64,000 bases of DNA from Pseudomonas sp. Q11 (GTDB lineage Bacteria; Pseudomonadota; Gammaproteobacteria; Pseudomonadales; Pseudomonadaceae), in contig NZ_JAKNQY010000008.1 of the NCBI RefSeq assembly GCF_024494355.1, positions 1 through 64,000 on the forward strand, written 5' to 3'. The notes under the pieces are model-generated. The model searched no databases. It worked only from the letters and a program-made list of their open reading frames with translations, and had not been told where the DNA came from. Made by a program: the position numbers and the translations under genes. This document shows, one piece after another, positions 33,491-42,768 of the stretch (positions within the stretch are counted from its first letter, which is position 1; each line of letters begins with the position of its first letter).

Positions 33491-35124
33491 TGGGTCACCT
33501 CCATCATCCAACGCGCCTGATCGATTTCGATCAGGGTCGGGCCTTGGCGGTCGTGGGCCGCCAACAACGCGGCGCGCAATGGCGCCACACCGTCGATGGC
33601 GAGTGCAAAGCAGCCCAGGGCCTTGGCCACGCCGATGAAATCCGGGGTGTAGATGTCCACGCCCACCGGTTCGATGGCGCGGTTGACCATGTATTTCTTG
33701 ATCTCTTCGTAACCCTGGTTATTCCACAGCAGCACGATCACTGGCGCGCGCGCTTCCACGGCGCTGGCCAGCTCCGGCAGGGTGAACTGCAACCCGCCAT
33801 CACCGATCAGGCACACCACTGGCGGACGACCGTGACCCGAATCGATGCCGCCAAGCCAGGCACCGATGGCCGCCGGCAGGGCATAACCGAGGGTGCCGTA
33901 GCCGGTGGACGCATTGAACCAGCGACGTGGATGTTCCGGGTTGAAGGTCAGGTTGCCGGTGTACACCGGTTGCGTGGAGTCACCGACGAATACCGCGTCG
34001 GGCAAAGCCTGCAAAACCGTGTCGATGAACAAGGTCTGCGCGCGGGTCGCGGCGTCCCAGTCCCGGTCCAGATCCGCCCGTAACCGCGCGGCACGCACCT
34101 GGCCCCAATCGCTGTCGCGCCGGCTCAGGGATTGTTGTTTCACCCCATCGAGCAAGGCCTGGGTGGCGCTGCGGGCGTCGGCCACCAGCGCCAGGTGCGG
34201 CGGGTAGTTGCGCACGGTCTGGTCCGGGTCGATGTCGATGCGCAGCAATGCACCGGGGATCTCGAAGCCGCCGGCGAAGGTGATGTCATAGTCGGTCTCG
34301 GCCAGTTCCGTGCCGATGGCCAGTACCACATCGGCCTCGGCCACCAGTGCGCGGGTGACCACCAGGCTTTGCGTGGAGCCGATCAACAGCGGATGACGGG
34401 ACGGCAACAAGCCCTTGGCGTTGATGGTCAACGCCACTGGCGCGCCCAGGCACTCAGCCAGTTCGGTCAGTTCGCTACCCGCGTCGATGGCACCGCCACC
34501 AGCCAGGATCAGGGGCCGCTGGGCCTTCGCCAGCATGGCTGACATCTGCGCCACGGCGCTCGGCGCGGCCCCGGCACGGCTGATATTCACTGGCGTGGTG
34601 GCGAGCAACGCATCGGCCTCTTCCACCAGAACGTCCAACGGAATTTCAATGTGCACCGGTCGCGGCCGACCGGCCTGGAACAAGGCGAAAGCCCGCGCCA
34701 GTACCCCCGGCAATTCGGCAGCGGACATCAGCGTGTGGGAAAACGCCGCCACACCACTCACCAACGCACTCTGGTTCGGCAGCTCATGCAACTTGCCCCG
34801 CCCACCGCCCAACTGGCTGCGGGACTGCACGCTGGAGATCACCAGCATCGGGATCGAATCGGCATAGGCCTGGCCCATGGCGGTGGTGATGTTGGTCATG
34901 CCGGGGCCGGTGATGATGAAGCACACACCGGGCTTGCCGCTGACCCGGGCGTAACCGTCGGCCATGAAGCCTGCGCCCTGTTCGTGACGTGGCGTCACAT
35001 GGCGGATGCTGGAACGGGCCAGCCCGCGATACAACTCGACGGTGTGCACGCCGGGAATCCCGAACACCTGCTCCACGCCATAACCTTCGAGTAACTTGAC
35101 CAATACTTCGCCGCACGTCGCCAT
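33487..35124 (-). CDS. aruI: ThDP-dependent 5-guanidino-2-oxopentanoate decarboxylase (AruI-like)
   Basis: 545 residues of the acetolactate synthase/benzoylformate decarboxylase fold. The N-terminal Pyr domain contains FGIPGVHTVELYRGL and RHEQGAGFMADGYAR with the ThDP-activating Glu; the central domain follows. The C-terminal PP domain has the GDG...NN metal/ThDP motif as GDGGLQFTLPELASAVEARAPVIVLLWNN. It strongly resembles P. aeruginosa AruI, which decarboxylates 2-ketoarginine to 4-guanidinobutyraldehyde. The ATG at 35124 (MATCGEVLVKLL) with AAGG 9 nt upstream is preferred over a GTG at 35130. AruH (arginine:pyruvate transaminase) is not adjacent. It is divergent from a LysR gene. Confidence 0.87.
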   Translation of the reverse strand: MATCGEVLVKLLEGYGVEQVFGIPGVHTVELYRGLARSSIRHVTPRHEQGAGFMADGYARVSGKPGVCFIITGPGMTNITTAMGQAYADSIPMLVISSVQSRSQLGGGRGKLHELPNQSALVSGVAAFSHTLMSAAELPGVLARAFALFQAGRPRPVHIEIPLDVLVEEADALLATTPVNISRAGAAPSAVAQMSAMLAKAQRPLILAGGGAIDAGSELTELAECLGAPVALTINAKGLLPSRHPLLIGSTQSLVVTRALVAEADVVLAIGTELAETDYDITFAGGFEIPGALLRIDIDPDQTVRNYPPHLALVADARSATQALLDGVKQQSLSRRDSDWGQVRAARLRADLDRDWDAATRAQTLFIDTVLQALPDAVFVGDSTQPVYTGNLTFNPEHPRRWFNASTGYGTLGYALPAAIGAWLGGIDSGHGRPPVVCLIGDGGLQFTLPELASAVEARAPVIVLLWNNQGYEEIKKYMVNRAIEPVGVDIYTPDFIGVAKALGCFALAIDGVAPLRAALLAAHDRQGPTLIEIDQARWMMEVTQ

Positions 35125-35238
35125 TGCCACTGACCTTCTTGTTTTCGGGGAATGGCGTTATTGGACGGCCAGGCCATAGCCGCAACAATGGATAAAAAGT
35201 CATACTAGCCATGTCCCTACGTCATGGCTCGATTCCAA

Positions 35239-36120
35239 ATGAAACGACTTCCCCCGCTCCCGGCGCTGCACACGTTTCTGATCACCGCCCAGTGCTGCAA
35301 CTTCACCCGGGCGGCGGAACAGTTGCACATCACCCAGGGCGCGGTGAGCCGACAGATCGCCGGGCTGGAGGAACATTTGGGTTACGCGCTGTTCCTGCGT
35401 CAGGCACGGGGCCTGAGCCTGACGCCGCAGGGACAGGCGTGGTTGCCACGGGTGCAACAGGTGTTCGGCCTGATCGCTGAAGCGGTGGAGCAGGTCGGCG
35501 AGAAACGCCAGAGCGTGCAACTCAAGGCGCCGACCTGCGTGCTGCGCTGGCTGATGCCGCGTTTACTGCAATGGCAAAAGGAACGGCCGGACATACCGGT
35601 GGAGTTGACCACCACCGTCCGGCACGGCGTGGATTTCCAGCGCGAAACCTTCGACGCAGCGGTGGTTTATGGGCCGCCGCCCACGCCTTCATTGGCGTGC
35701 CTGCACTTGTTCGATGAGCAACTGACGCCGGTGTGTTCACGTCCACTGCTTGAAGGTCCGGTGCCGCTGCGCTCACCCGCCGACCTGCAAAACCATCTGC
35801 TGCTTCATCCCACCAGTGACGAGCGCGACTGGAACACCTGGCTGGAGGCTGCGCAGGTGCAACTGAGCAACGTCAGCAAAGGCCAGCATTTCGAAACCCT
35901 GGACCTGGCGATGTCCATGGCCTCCCAAGGCACGGGCGTGGCGATTGGCGACTGGTCGCTGATCGGCGACGACCTGAACGCCGGGCGACTGGTGATGCCG
36001 TTCGAACTGAAAGTCAGGACCGGGTTGGCCTATCACCTGGTGTATCCGCGCAAGGCCCAGGCTTCGGAGCCGTTGCAAGAATTGATGGAGTGGCTGGTGG
36101 AACAGGCGCAGACACGATGA
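35239..36120 (+). CDS. LysR-family regulator, divergent from the aruI operon
   Basis: 293 residues. The N-terminal winged HTH is LPALHTFLITAQCCNFTRAAEQLHITQGAVSRQIAGLEEHLG, typical of the GcvA-like LysR branch, and a periplasmic-binding-fold effector domain follows. By position it probably controls the divergent decarboxylase/dehydrogenase operon across the 114-bp shared promoter region. Two start candidates (35224, 35239) lack a clear ribosome-binding site; 35239 gives the usual MKRLPPLPAL start. The inducer is unknown; 2-ketoarginine or arginine are plausible from context. Confidence 0.88.
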   Translation: MKRLPPLPALHTFLITAQCCNFTRAAEQLHITQGAVSRQIAGLEEHLGYALFLRQARGLSLTPQGQAWLPRVQQVFGLIAEAVEQVGEKRQSVQLKAPTCVLRWLMPRLLQWQKERPDIPVELTTTVRHGVDFQRETFDAAVVYGPPPTPSLACLHLFDEQLTPVCSRPLLEGPVPLRSPADLQNHLLLHPTSDERDWNTWLEAAQVQLSNVSKGQHFETLDLAMSMASQGTGVAIGDWSLIGDDLNAGRLVMPFELKVRTGLAYHLVYPRKAQASEPLQELMEWLVEQAQTR

Positions 36121-36136
36121 ATGTTTCGCGCGCGCC

Positions 36137-36224
36137 CTGTGGGAGCAAGGCTTGCCCGCGATGAAGGCGACGAGGTCTATCCGAGATCGCGGTGCCTGTT
36201 TCGCGAGCAAGCTTTGCTCCCACA
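36137..36224. repeat. REP pair (inverted)
   Basis: tgtgggagcaaggcttgccc faces a ttcgcgagcaagctttgctc core between the convergent LysR and hydrolase genes. The intergenic gap holds nothing else recognised. Confidence 0.8.
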
Positions 36225-36260
36225 CATCCCCTCGCCCCAGGAAAAAGCGCCTGCCATGAG

Positions 36261-37280
36261 TTAAAGCAGATTCGGCACCCGCACCGGCTCGATCTGCGCC
36301 CAATGCGAGGTGTCTTCGCGATGCTGCTGCAAATAGGGCAAGACCGCCCCCAGCAACGGCTCCTTGAACGCTTCTTGAAACCGGTGGGCCAGGCCCGGTA
36401 TCAGCTTCAGGCGGCTGCCGCGGATGTGCGCCGCCAGGTGCACGCCGTGCATCACCGGCAACAACGGGTCGGCGGTGCCGTGAACCACCAGGGTCGGCAC
36501 GCGCAGTTGATTGAGCAGCGCCACCCGGCTCGGCTCGGCCATGATTGCCATGATCTGGCGCTGCACGCCTTCGGGGTTGAAGGCCCGGTCATAGGCCTGG
36601 GCGGCCTGATGCAACAGTGCCTGACGATCATCCACCACCATTGGGCTGCCCAGGGCGGCCAGCAGATCGGCCTGTTGTTCCAGTGCCACTTCACGATTCG
36701 GCGCACTGCGCCGGGACAACAGCTTCACCAGGGTTTCACTGGGTGCCGGCAGGCCTTCGGCGCCCGAACTGGTCATGATCAAGGTCAGGCTCTCAACCCG
36801 TTGCGGTGCCATGGCCGCCATGTGCTGGGCGATCATCCCGCCCATGCTCACCCCCAGTACATGAAAGTTCTGCACCTGCAACGCGTCCATCAACCCCAGC
36901 CCATCGTCGGCCATGTCGGTCAAGGTGTAGGGAGCGGCAACGGGCAGGCCCAGCTTGTAGCGCAAGGCCTCAAAGGCCAGGTTGGCGCTGCCGGGAGCCT
37001 GGCGCCAGGCGGACAGGCCCACGTCGCGGTTGTCGTAGCGGATCACCCGAAAGCCCTGCTCGCACAGGGCCGCCACCACCTCGTCCGGCCAATGGATCAA
37101 CTGTCCGCCCAAGCCCATCACCAGCAACAACGCCGGGTCGGAAGCACGGCCGATGCTCTGGTACGCCAGGCTTACCTGATCCAGATCGACCCGTTGGGTC
37201 GCAACGTTGACATCACATCGAGAAGCCGCCATCGACGGCAGGCCGAATAACAACGCGGCCAGGAACATAAATACACGCAT
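36261..37280 (-). CDS. Exported alpha/beta hydrolase
   Basis: 339 residues. A signal peptide ([21 protein letters not shown]) precedes an alpha/beta-hydrolase fold: oxyanion region LLVMGLGGQ, nucleophile elbow GVSMGGM (Ser), acid in HGTADPLLP, and His in [12 protein letters not shown]. It is therefore probably a periplasmic or secreted serine esterase/lipase; the natural substrate is unknown. It is transcribed in the same direction as metE but separated by about 150 bp of repeat DNA, so co-transcription is doubtful. Confidence 0.87.
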   Translation of the reverse strand: MRVFMFLAALLFGLPSMAASRCDVNVATQRVDLDQVSLAYQSIGRASDPALLLVMGLGGQLIHWPDEVVAALCEQGFRVIRYDNRDVGLSAWRQAPGSANLAFEALRYKLGLPVAAPYTLTDMADDGLGLMDALQVQNFHVLGVSMGGMIAQHMAAMAPQRVESLTLIMTSSGAEGLPAPSETLVKLLSRRSAPNREVALEQQADLLAALGSPMVVDDRQALLHQAAQAYDRAFNPEGVQRQIMAIMAEPSRVALLNQLRVPTLVVHGTADPLLPVMHGVHLAAHIRGSRLKLIPGLAHRFQEAFKEPLLGAVLPYLQQHREDTSHWAQIEPVRVPNLL

Positions 37281-37375
37281 GAAGAAACACCAAAACGCAG
37301 AACCCCAGTAGAGCGCGAGTCTGATGAAGTTTGTTCAAGCGCGCTGCCACAGTTGCGTGACAGTTTGATGAAGAT

Positions 37376-37492
37376 TGCGTAGGAGCTGCCGAATGCTGCG
37401 ATCTTTTGACCTTGATCTGCTGTTTTTTTACTCTTGACTCAATTGTCTGGGGAAGATCGCAGCCTCGCTTCGCTCGACAGCTCCTACGCGCA
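37376..37492. repeat. gtaggagctgccga-type inverted repeat overlapping the metE 3' end
   Basis: The left arm (gtaggagctgccgaatgctg, then CGATCTTTTGA) and right arm (AAGATCGCAGCCTCGCTTCG, then CTCGACAGCTCCTAC) are inverted copies about 45 bp apart. The same family occurs at 63675-63776. Positions 37428-37492 are simultaneously the last codons of metE. Confidence 0.85.
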
Positions 37493-39785
37493 ACTGCCGC
37501 GCCGCCGCCACCATGTTCACCAATGCCGCTTCCGTCTCCGGCCACGCCCGGGTCTTCAGGCCGCAATCGGGGTTGATCCACAGCCGGTCTGCCGCAATCC
37601 GCTTCACCGCCTTGCTCATCAACGCCACCATCTCGACCGTGTCCGGCACCCGTGGCGAGTGGATGTCATACACACCCGGGCCAATGTCGTTGGGGTACTC
37701 GAACGCTTCGAAAGCCTCCAGCAGCTCCATATCCGAACGCGAAGTTTCAATGGTGATGACGTCGGCGTCCATGTCGGCAATGGCCTTGATCACGTCATTG
37801 AACTCGCTGTAGCACATGTGGGTGTGGATCTGGGTTTCGTCGCCCACGCCCGAGGCGCTCAAGCGAAACGCTTGCACCGCCCAGTCCAGGTATTGCTGCC
37901 ATTGCCCGCGTCGCAGGGGCAAACCTTCGCGGAACGCCGCCTCGTCGATCTGCACGATTTTGATCCCGGCCTTTTCCAGATCCAGTACTTCGTCACGCAG
38001 GGCCAGGGCCAGTTGTTGCGCCTGGACCTGACGCGAGACGTCCTCACGAGGGAACGACCACATCAGCATGGTCACGGGGCCGGTGAGCATGCCCTTCATT
38101 ACCTTGTCTGTCAGGCTTTGTGCGTAGCGGATCCAATCGACAGTCATTGCTTGCGGCCGGCTGATGTCGCCGTAGATGATCGCCGGCTTCACGCAACGCG
38201 AACCGTAGCTCTGGACCCAGCCGAAACGGGTGAAGGCATAGCCGTCCAGTTGCTCGGCGAAATATTCCACCATGTCGTTGCGCTCGGCTTCACCATGTAC
38301 CAGCACGTCCAGGCCCAGACGCTCCTGGATCTGCACCGCGTGGCGGATCTCGGTGTGCATGGCGTCCTGATAATCGTTGGCCGACAGCTTGCCTTGCTTG
38401 TAGGCCTGGCGCGCCAGGCGAATCGCCGGAGTCTGCGGGAAGGAGCCAATGGTGGTGGTGGGAAAGGCCGGTAATTTCAGCCGTGCGCGCTGCTGTTCGA
38501 TGCGCCGGGCAAACGGCGAGCGCCGCTGGCTGTCCAGTGGACCGATTGCTGCCAGACGCGCCTGGACCTCGGCTTTGTGGATACGTGTCGAGCCGGCACG
38601 ACGAGCATGCACGTCACGGCTGTCGGCCAAGGCGTGTTGCACGCCGGGTGCCTGTGGATCGTTGAGTGCATCGCGCAGTACCGCCACTTCACCGCACTTC
38701 TGCACGGCAAAGGCCAGCCAGCTCTTGAGTTCGGGATCGAGCCGGTCTTCACGCTCCAGGTCCACCGGGCTGTGCAACAGTGAGCAAGAGGTACTGACCC
38801 AGAGGTTGTCGCCAAAACGCTCCTGGGCCGGCTGCAATTGCGCCAGCGCCTGTTCCAGTTCACAGCGCCAGACGTTGCGGCCATTGACCAGCCCCACCGA
38901 GAGGATTTTGTAGGTCGGCAGGCGATCGAGCACCTGGCCCAGTTGTTCCGGCGCCCGTACCGCGTCGATATGCAAACCGTCCACCGGCAGGCTCACCGCC
39001 AGGCCAAGGTTGTCTTCCAGACCACTGAAATAGGTCGCCACCAGCTTTTTCAGCGGCGAGTACTGAAGGATGTGATAGGCCCGCTCGAACGCGCTTTTCC
39101 AGGCCAGGGGCAGGTCGAGGGTGAGGATCGGCTCGTCGATCTGCACCCATTCCACACCCTGGGCCTTGAGGCGATTGAGGATTTCACCGTAGACCGGCAA
39201 CAGACGCTCGAGCAGGTCGAGCTTGTCGAAATCCTCGCCCTTCGCTTTGCCCAGCCACAGATACGTCAAAGGGCCGATGAGCACCGGTTTGACCCGGTGT
39301 CCCAGGGCATGGGCCTCGTTCACTTCCTCGAACAGTTGCTCCCAACTCAGGGCGAAGGTCTGGTCGGCGGAAAACTCCGGGACCAGGTAGTGGTAGTTGG
39401 TGTCGAACCACTTGGTCAGTTCCTGAGCATATTGGGCGTGCCCGTGATCGGCACCGCAGCAGGCAGCGGTGGCGCCTCGGGCCATGGCGAACAGGGTGTC
39501 AAGGGTCGGCTTTGCCTGGGCATCGAGGGTGTTTTGGAATCGCGGCGGGACGGCCCCCAGGGTCAAAGTGTGGCTGAGCACCTGGTCGTACCAGGCAAAA
39601 TCACCGACCGGCAGCAGGTCAATGCCGGCATCTTTCTGCAGTTGCCAGTGCCGGGCCCGCAGTTCACGGCCCACCGCTTGCAGCGCGGCCGGTGCCAGGT
39701 CGCCCTTCCAGTAGGCTTCGAGGGCTTTTTTCAGTTCGCGGTCGGCGCCGATGCGGGGAAAACCTAAGGTGTGGGCCAGGGCCAT
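37428..39785 (-). CDS. metE: Cobalamin-independent methionine synthase
   Basis: 785 residues. Transfers a methyl group from 5-methyl-THF-triglutamate to homocysteine using zinc. It starts [19 protein letters not shown] with AGGAGG 9 nt upstream. The C-terminal catalytic barrel shows [50 protein letters not shown] (zinc ligands His/Cys) and NPDCGLKTR (third zinc Cys). The usual end MVAAARQLR is followed by 19 extra residues ([18 protein letters not shown]), encoded entirely by the repeat at 37376-37492. Divergent from metR, with two MetR-type boxes between them. The enzyme should be functional because the core is complete. Confidence 0.95.
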   Translation of the reverse strand: MALAHTLGFPRIGADRELKKALEAYWKGDLAPAALQAVGRELRARHWQLQKDAGIDLLPVGDFAWYDQVLSHTLTLGAVPPRFQNTLDAQAKPTLDTLFAMARGATAACCGADHGHAQYAQELTKWFDTNYHYLVPEFSADQTFALSWEQLFEEVNEAHALGHRVKPVLIGPLTYLWLGKAKGEDFDKLDLLERLLPVYGEILNRLKAQGVEWVQIDEPILTLDLPLAWKSAFERAYHILQYSPLKKLVATYFSGLEDNLGLAVSLPVDGLHIDAVRAPEQLGQVLDRLPTYKILSVGLVNGRNVWRCELEQALAQLQPAQERFGDNLWVSTSCSLLHSPVDLEREDRLDPELKSWLAFAVQKCGEVAVLRDALNDPQAPGVQHALADSRDVHARRAGSTRIHKAEVQARLAAIGPLDSQRRSPFARRIEQQRARLKLPAFPTTTIGSFPQTPAIRLARQAYKQGKLSANDYQDAMHTEIRHAVQIQERLGLDVLVHGEAERNDMVEYFAEQLDGYAFTRFGWVQSYGSRCVKPAIIYGDISRPQAMTVDWIRYAQSLTDKVMKGMLTGPVTMLMWSFPREDVSRQVQAQQLALALRDEVLDLEKAGIKIVQIDEAAFREGLPLRRGQWQQYLDWAVQAFRLSASGVGDETQIHTHMCYSEFNDVIKAIADMDADVITIETSRSDMELLEAFEAFEYPNDIGPGVYDIHSPRVPDTVEMVALMSKAVKRIAADRLWINPDCGLKTRAWPETEAALVNMVAAARQLRVGAVERSEAAIFPRQLSQE

Positions 39786-39837
39786 GGTGTGTGTCCTCCT
39801 GTAAAAGATGGCGCCATTGTCGACAGCCAGCCCCACA

Positions 39838-39881
39838 TGAGACAAACTCAACCTTTTCGTGTTGATCACGAGTTTTACTCA
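39838..39881. promoter_or_regulatory. Two candidate MetR boxes between metE and metR
   Basis: tgagacaaactca (39838-39850) is a perfect TGAG-N5-CTCA dyad. cgagttttactca (39869-39881) is a second copy with one mismatch. They are 31 bp apart (three turns). MetR of enterics binds TGAA-N5-TTCA, so these fit a diverged MetR operator controlling both genes. Confidence 0.6.
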
Positions 39882-39892
39882 TGGAGCCCACG

Positions 39893-40810
39893 GTGCTTGA
39901 AATCCGCCACCTCAAGACCCTGCATGCCCTGCGCGAAGCCGATAGCCTGGTCGAAGCCGCCGAACGCCTGCACCTGACCCAGTCCGCGCTATCCCACCAG
40001 TTCAAGGAACTGGAAGAACGTCTGGGCATGCAGTTATTCGTGCGCAAGACCAAACCGGTGCGCTTCACCAGTGCCGGCCTGCGCTTGCTGCAACTGGCCG
40101 ACGCCACCCTGCCGTTGCTGCGCAGCGCCGAGCGGGACATCGGTCGGTTGGCCGGTGGCACCGCCGGGCGTTTGCACATGGCCATTGAGTGCCACAGTTG
40201 CTTTCAGTGGCTGATGCCCACCATCGACCAGTTCCGCGATGCCTGGCCGGAAGTCGAACTGGACCTGGCCTCGGGCTTCGCCTTCGCCCCACTGCCGGCC
40301 CTGGCCCGGGGCGACCTGGACCTAGTGGTGACCTCCGACCCGCTGGAACTGGCGGGCATCACCTACGTGCCGCTGTTCACCTACGAAGCGATGCTCGCCG
40401 TGGCCAACCAGCACCGGCTGGCGAACAAACCCTGCATCGTGCCCGAAGACCTGGTCAGCGAAACCCTGATCACCTATCCGGTGGAACGCGATCGCCTGGA
40501 CATCTTCACCCGCTTCCTGGAACCGGCCGACATCGAACCGGCCCAGGTGCGCACGTCTGAACTGACGGTGATGATGATGCAACTGGTGGCCAGCGGTCGT
40601 GGCGTCTGCGGCATGCCCCACTGGGCATTGCATGAATACAGCTCGCGGGGCTACGTGAAGGCCAAGCGGCTGGGAGAGAAAGGTTTGTTCGCCACGCTGT
40701 ATGCGGCGGTGCGCACCGACATGCTCGATGCGCCTTACATGCGCGACTTTTTGCTGACGGCCAAGGACACTTCGTTTTCGACGTTGGACGGGGTCAGTGC
40801 CGTGCGCTGA
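39893..40810 (+). CDS. metR: LysR-family activator of methionine biosynthesis
   Basis: 305 residues. A GTG start at 39893 is preferred because it has TGGAG 6 nt upstream and yields MLEIRHLKTLHALREADSL, the standard MetR N-terminus. An ATG at 39881 lacks a ribosome-binding site and overlaps a MetR box. The winged HTH (SLVEAAERLHLTQSALSHQFKELEERLG) is followed by the homocysteine-sensing effector domain (ECHSCFQWLMPTIDQF). It activates metE when homocysteine accumulates, in known MetR systems. The divergent arrangement with metE is the classical one and supports the assignment. Confidence 0.93.
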   Translation: MLEIRHLKTLHALREADSLVEAAERLHLTQSALSHQFKELEERLGMQLFVRKTKPVRFTSAGLRLLQLADATLPLLRSAERDIGRLAGGTAGRLHMAIECHSCFQWLMPTIDQFRDAWPEVELDLASGFAFAPLPALARGDLDLVVTSDPLELAGITYVPLFTYEAMLAVANQHRLANKPCIVPEDLVSETLITYPVERDRLDIFTRFLEPADIEPAQVRTSELTVMMMQLVASGRGVCGMPHWALHEYSSRGYVKAKRLGEKGLFATLYAAVRTDMLDAPYMRDFLLTAKDTSFSTLDGVSAVR

Positions 40811-40865
40811 AGCGCCACATGCTCACATTCAACGAGCAAAAACCATTCGTCTAAATAGCATGCTC

Positions 40866-40885
40866 GCCTGTCAGGTCTGACAGGT
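40866..40885 (+). promoter_or_regulatory. Shared palindrome upstream of the 40960 gene
   Basis: gcctgtcaggtctgacaggt differs at two positions from the perfect palindrome before tcB, and lies 74 bp before the start codon against 76 bp there. The rest of the 40811-40959 gap contains no other feature. Confidence 0.6.
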
Positions 40886-40959
40886 GAAGTTTTTCTCCTT
40901 TCGCGCTCTGATGGTGCCTGTCCCGAGTCAGTTCAGGCACCGTAGCCGAGGAGAAAGAG

Positions 40960-42216
40960 ATGGACAGCCCCCGTAACGCATCGCCGTCCGACACAGCTCT
41001 CGCGCTGGTGCCCATGAAAATTCCAGGATGGAAGGCACCCGTGCTGCCGACCGGGGCCTACCACGGTGGCATTCCGGTGGCCATCCATTCACCGTCCCTC
41101 AGCCTGTACGTGGTGATTGATCCTTATGATCCGCCCGAGGCACTCTCTAAACCACTGGCCATCGACGATTCCGTGCAGCTGTGGGTCAATGGCGAAGCGA
41201 CATCCGCGATCAAGGTAATCAAGGCGGGCGAGGAGAACAACCGCATACGGATGGAATTGCCATGGGGATCTCTGGTGAACGGCCACAACACAATGTTTTA
41301 CCGAGTAACCCGGGTCAGTGGGAATCAAGAGGACTCGATCCCGGTCCTGGACCTGCTGTTCCATTACCCGCCATCCGGGATTACCGTCAGCCATCCGGCC
41401 AGCGTCAATCCGGCACAACCGGGCACGTTCACCTTCACCCGCAGCTACCCACGCGAATACGATGAGGTGACACTGACCGTGGGGACCTGGAATAAAACAA
41501 TCCCCTATGTCCATCCTGCCAACCCGATCACCTACACCTTGACGGCCGCCGAACTTCAGCAAATCGGCGATGGCACCCATCCGGTGAGCGCCCGGATAGT
41601 CGATCAGATGGGCAACAGAAATGTATCGACAACGAGCTCCATCATCATCGGCACGGCACCGACGGAATGGGAGGATCACTACACTTCACTGGCGGAAGCC
41701 TATAACGGCTGGATTCCCTATCTGGCGGCTCGTTCCGGATCTATCCGTCAACACGTCATGAACCATCAATCAGTAAACGCGTTTTTCAACTTCACCGACC
41801 AAGGCACCCCATACGGCTTCGCCGGGGTCATCCTCTATCAGGATTTCCTTTTCATTCCCGGGCAATACCAATTCACGTTCGAAGGAACCCATGTTGCCGA
41901 CAGCAGCCACATTCCAGGGCTGGTCAACCCGATCCTTTACCCTGACACCGGCATGCCGCAATGGCGTGGCGTTCCCCGTCATGTCCCCAAGGATGGCGTC
42001 TGGTACCTGTTTTCAATCGTATTCACCATCACCGAACGAGGGATGGTACGAATGTATATAAACAATGACCAGGATAGCGGTAACGGCAACGATTTCGGCA
42101 TACGAAACATAAGAATCGTGCGCTTGAACAGTGGAGCAGGAAGCATGAGCGCGCCTGCGCAGGAATCCGATTTGCCCGTTTATACCGGTCCACGGCCAGA
42201 GATCAAATACCCTTGA
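40960..42216 (+). CDS. Unknown 418-aa Ig-like/beta-sandwich protein
   Basis: 418 residues, no signal peptide or TM segment; starts MDSPRNASPSDTALALVPMKIPG. The first ~220 residues contain two Ig-like units (SVQLWVNGEATSAIKVIKAGEENNRIRMELPW, then VTLTVGTWNKTIPYVHPANPITYTLTAAELQQIGDGTHPVSARIVDQMGNR). The C-terminal ~170 residues (VNAFFNFTDQGTPYGFAGVILYQDFLFIPGQYQFTFEGT, YLFSIVFTITERGMVRMYINNDQDSGNGNDFGIRNIRIVRL) look like a carbohydrate-binding jelly-roll. The gene shares its upstream palindrome and spacing with tcB. Its last 14 bp overlap the convergent GNAT gene. Function unknown; a secreted or toxin-associated binding protein is inference. Confidence 0.8.
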   Translation: MDSPRNASPSDTALALVPMKIPGWKAPVLPTGAYHGGIPVAIHSPSLSLYVVIDPYDPPEALSKPLAIDDSVQLWVNGEATSAIKVIKAGEENNRIRMELPWGSLVNGHNTMFYRVTRVSGNQEDSIPVLDLLFHYPPSGITVSHPASVNPAQPGTFTFTRSYPREYDEVTLTVGTWNKTIPYVHPANPITYTLTAAELQQIGDGTHPVSARIVDQMGNRNVSTTSSIIIGTAPTEWEDHYTSLAEAYNGWIPYLAARSGSIRQHVMNHQSVNAFFNFTDQGTPYGFAGVILYQDFLFIPGQYQFTFEGTHVADSSHIPGLVNPILYPDTGMPQWRGVPRHVPKDGVWYLFSIVFTITERGMVRMYINNDQDSGNGNDFGIRNIRIVRLNSGAGSMSAPAQESDLPVYTGPRPEIKYP

Positions 42217-42766
42217 CCGATTCTCGGGACAAGGGCGAATCGGCCTCTTCGCCCTTGATCTCAGGCATCGATATCTGGCGCCACATGTGTATTTTGTCGA
42301 AGTAATCCTCGCCCACCCGCACGGCTAAAGGTTCGAGCCCGAACTGGATGAAGCCGCAGCGCTGGTACAACTTGAATGCGGCGTCATTGCCAGCGGTGAC
42401 GGTGAGCTGGATGAGTTTCAGCGCAGGGTGGTTTTGCGCTTCGGCCAGTGCAGCTTGCACCAGCTCATACCCCACACCGTGCTGACGAAAATCGGCCGAC
42501 ACATACATGCCAAACAATGTTGCCTTGTGGCGGGCCTTTTCCCTCGGTTCGAAAGCAAGGCCAACGATGCCGGCCAATGTTCCTGCTTCGAACGCCCCCA
42601 GCACCACATCGAGCTTGCTGGTCAACCGCCCTTCCCACCAACTCAACGGCATCAGCGCCCGCTCCCGCACACTGGAAGTGAACGCCTGTGGATGGCGATC
42701 ATAGGCTTCAAGCATCAGCTCGCGGTAGGCCAGGGCATGACTGGCATCCAGCCGTTCGATCCACAT
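42203..42766 (-). CDS. GNAT-family N-acetyltransferase
   Basis: 187 residues: acetyl-CoA-binding motif A in FGMYVSADFRQHGVGYELVQAAL (Q/RxxGxG/A as RQHGVG), then LTVTAGNDAAFKLYQRCGFIQFG (motif B, AxxLYxxxGF). Substrate unknown. The ATG at 42766 is used; a GTG at 42770-42772 is an alternative that would overlap the LysE-type gene stop. It lies 2 bp downstream of that gene, so the two are probably co-transcribed. It is convergent with, and overlaps, the 40960 gene. Confidence 0.88.
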   Translation of the reverse strand: MWIERLDASHALAYRELMLEAYDRHPQAFTSSVRERALMPLSWWEGRLTSKLDVVLGAFEAGTLAGIVGLAFEPREKARHKATLFGMYVSADFRQHGVGYELVQAALAEAQNHPALKLIQLTVTAGNDAAFKLYQRCGFIQFGLEPLAVRVGEDYFDKIHMWRQISMPEIKGEEADSPLSRESVKGI

Positions 42767-42768
42767 GC

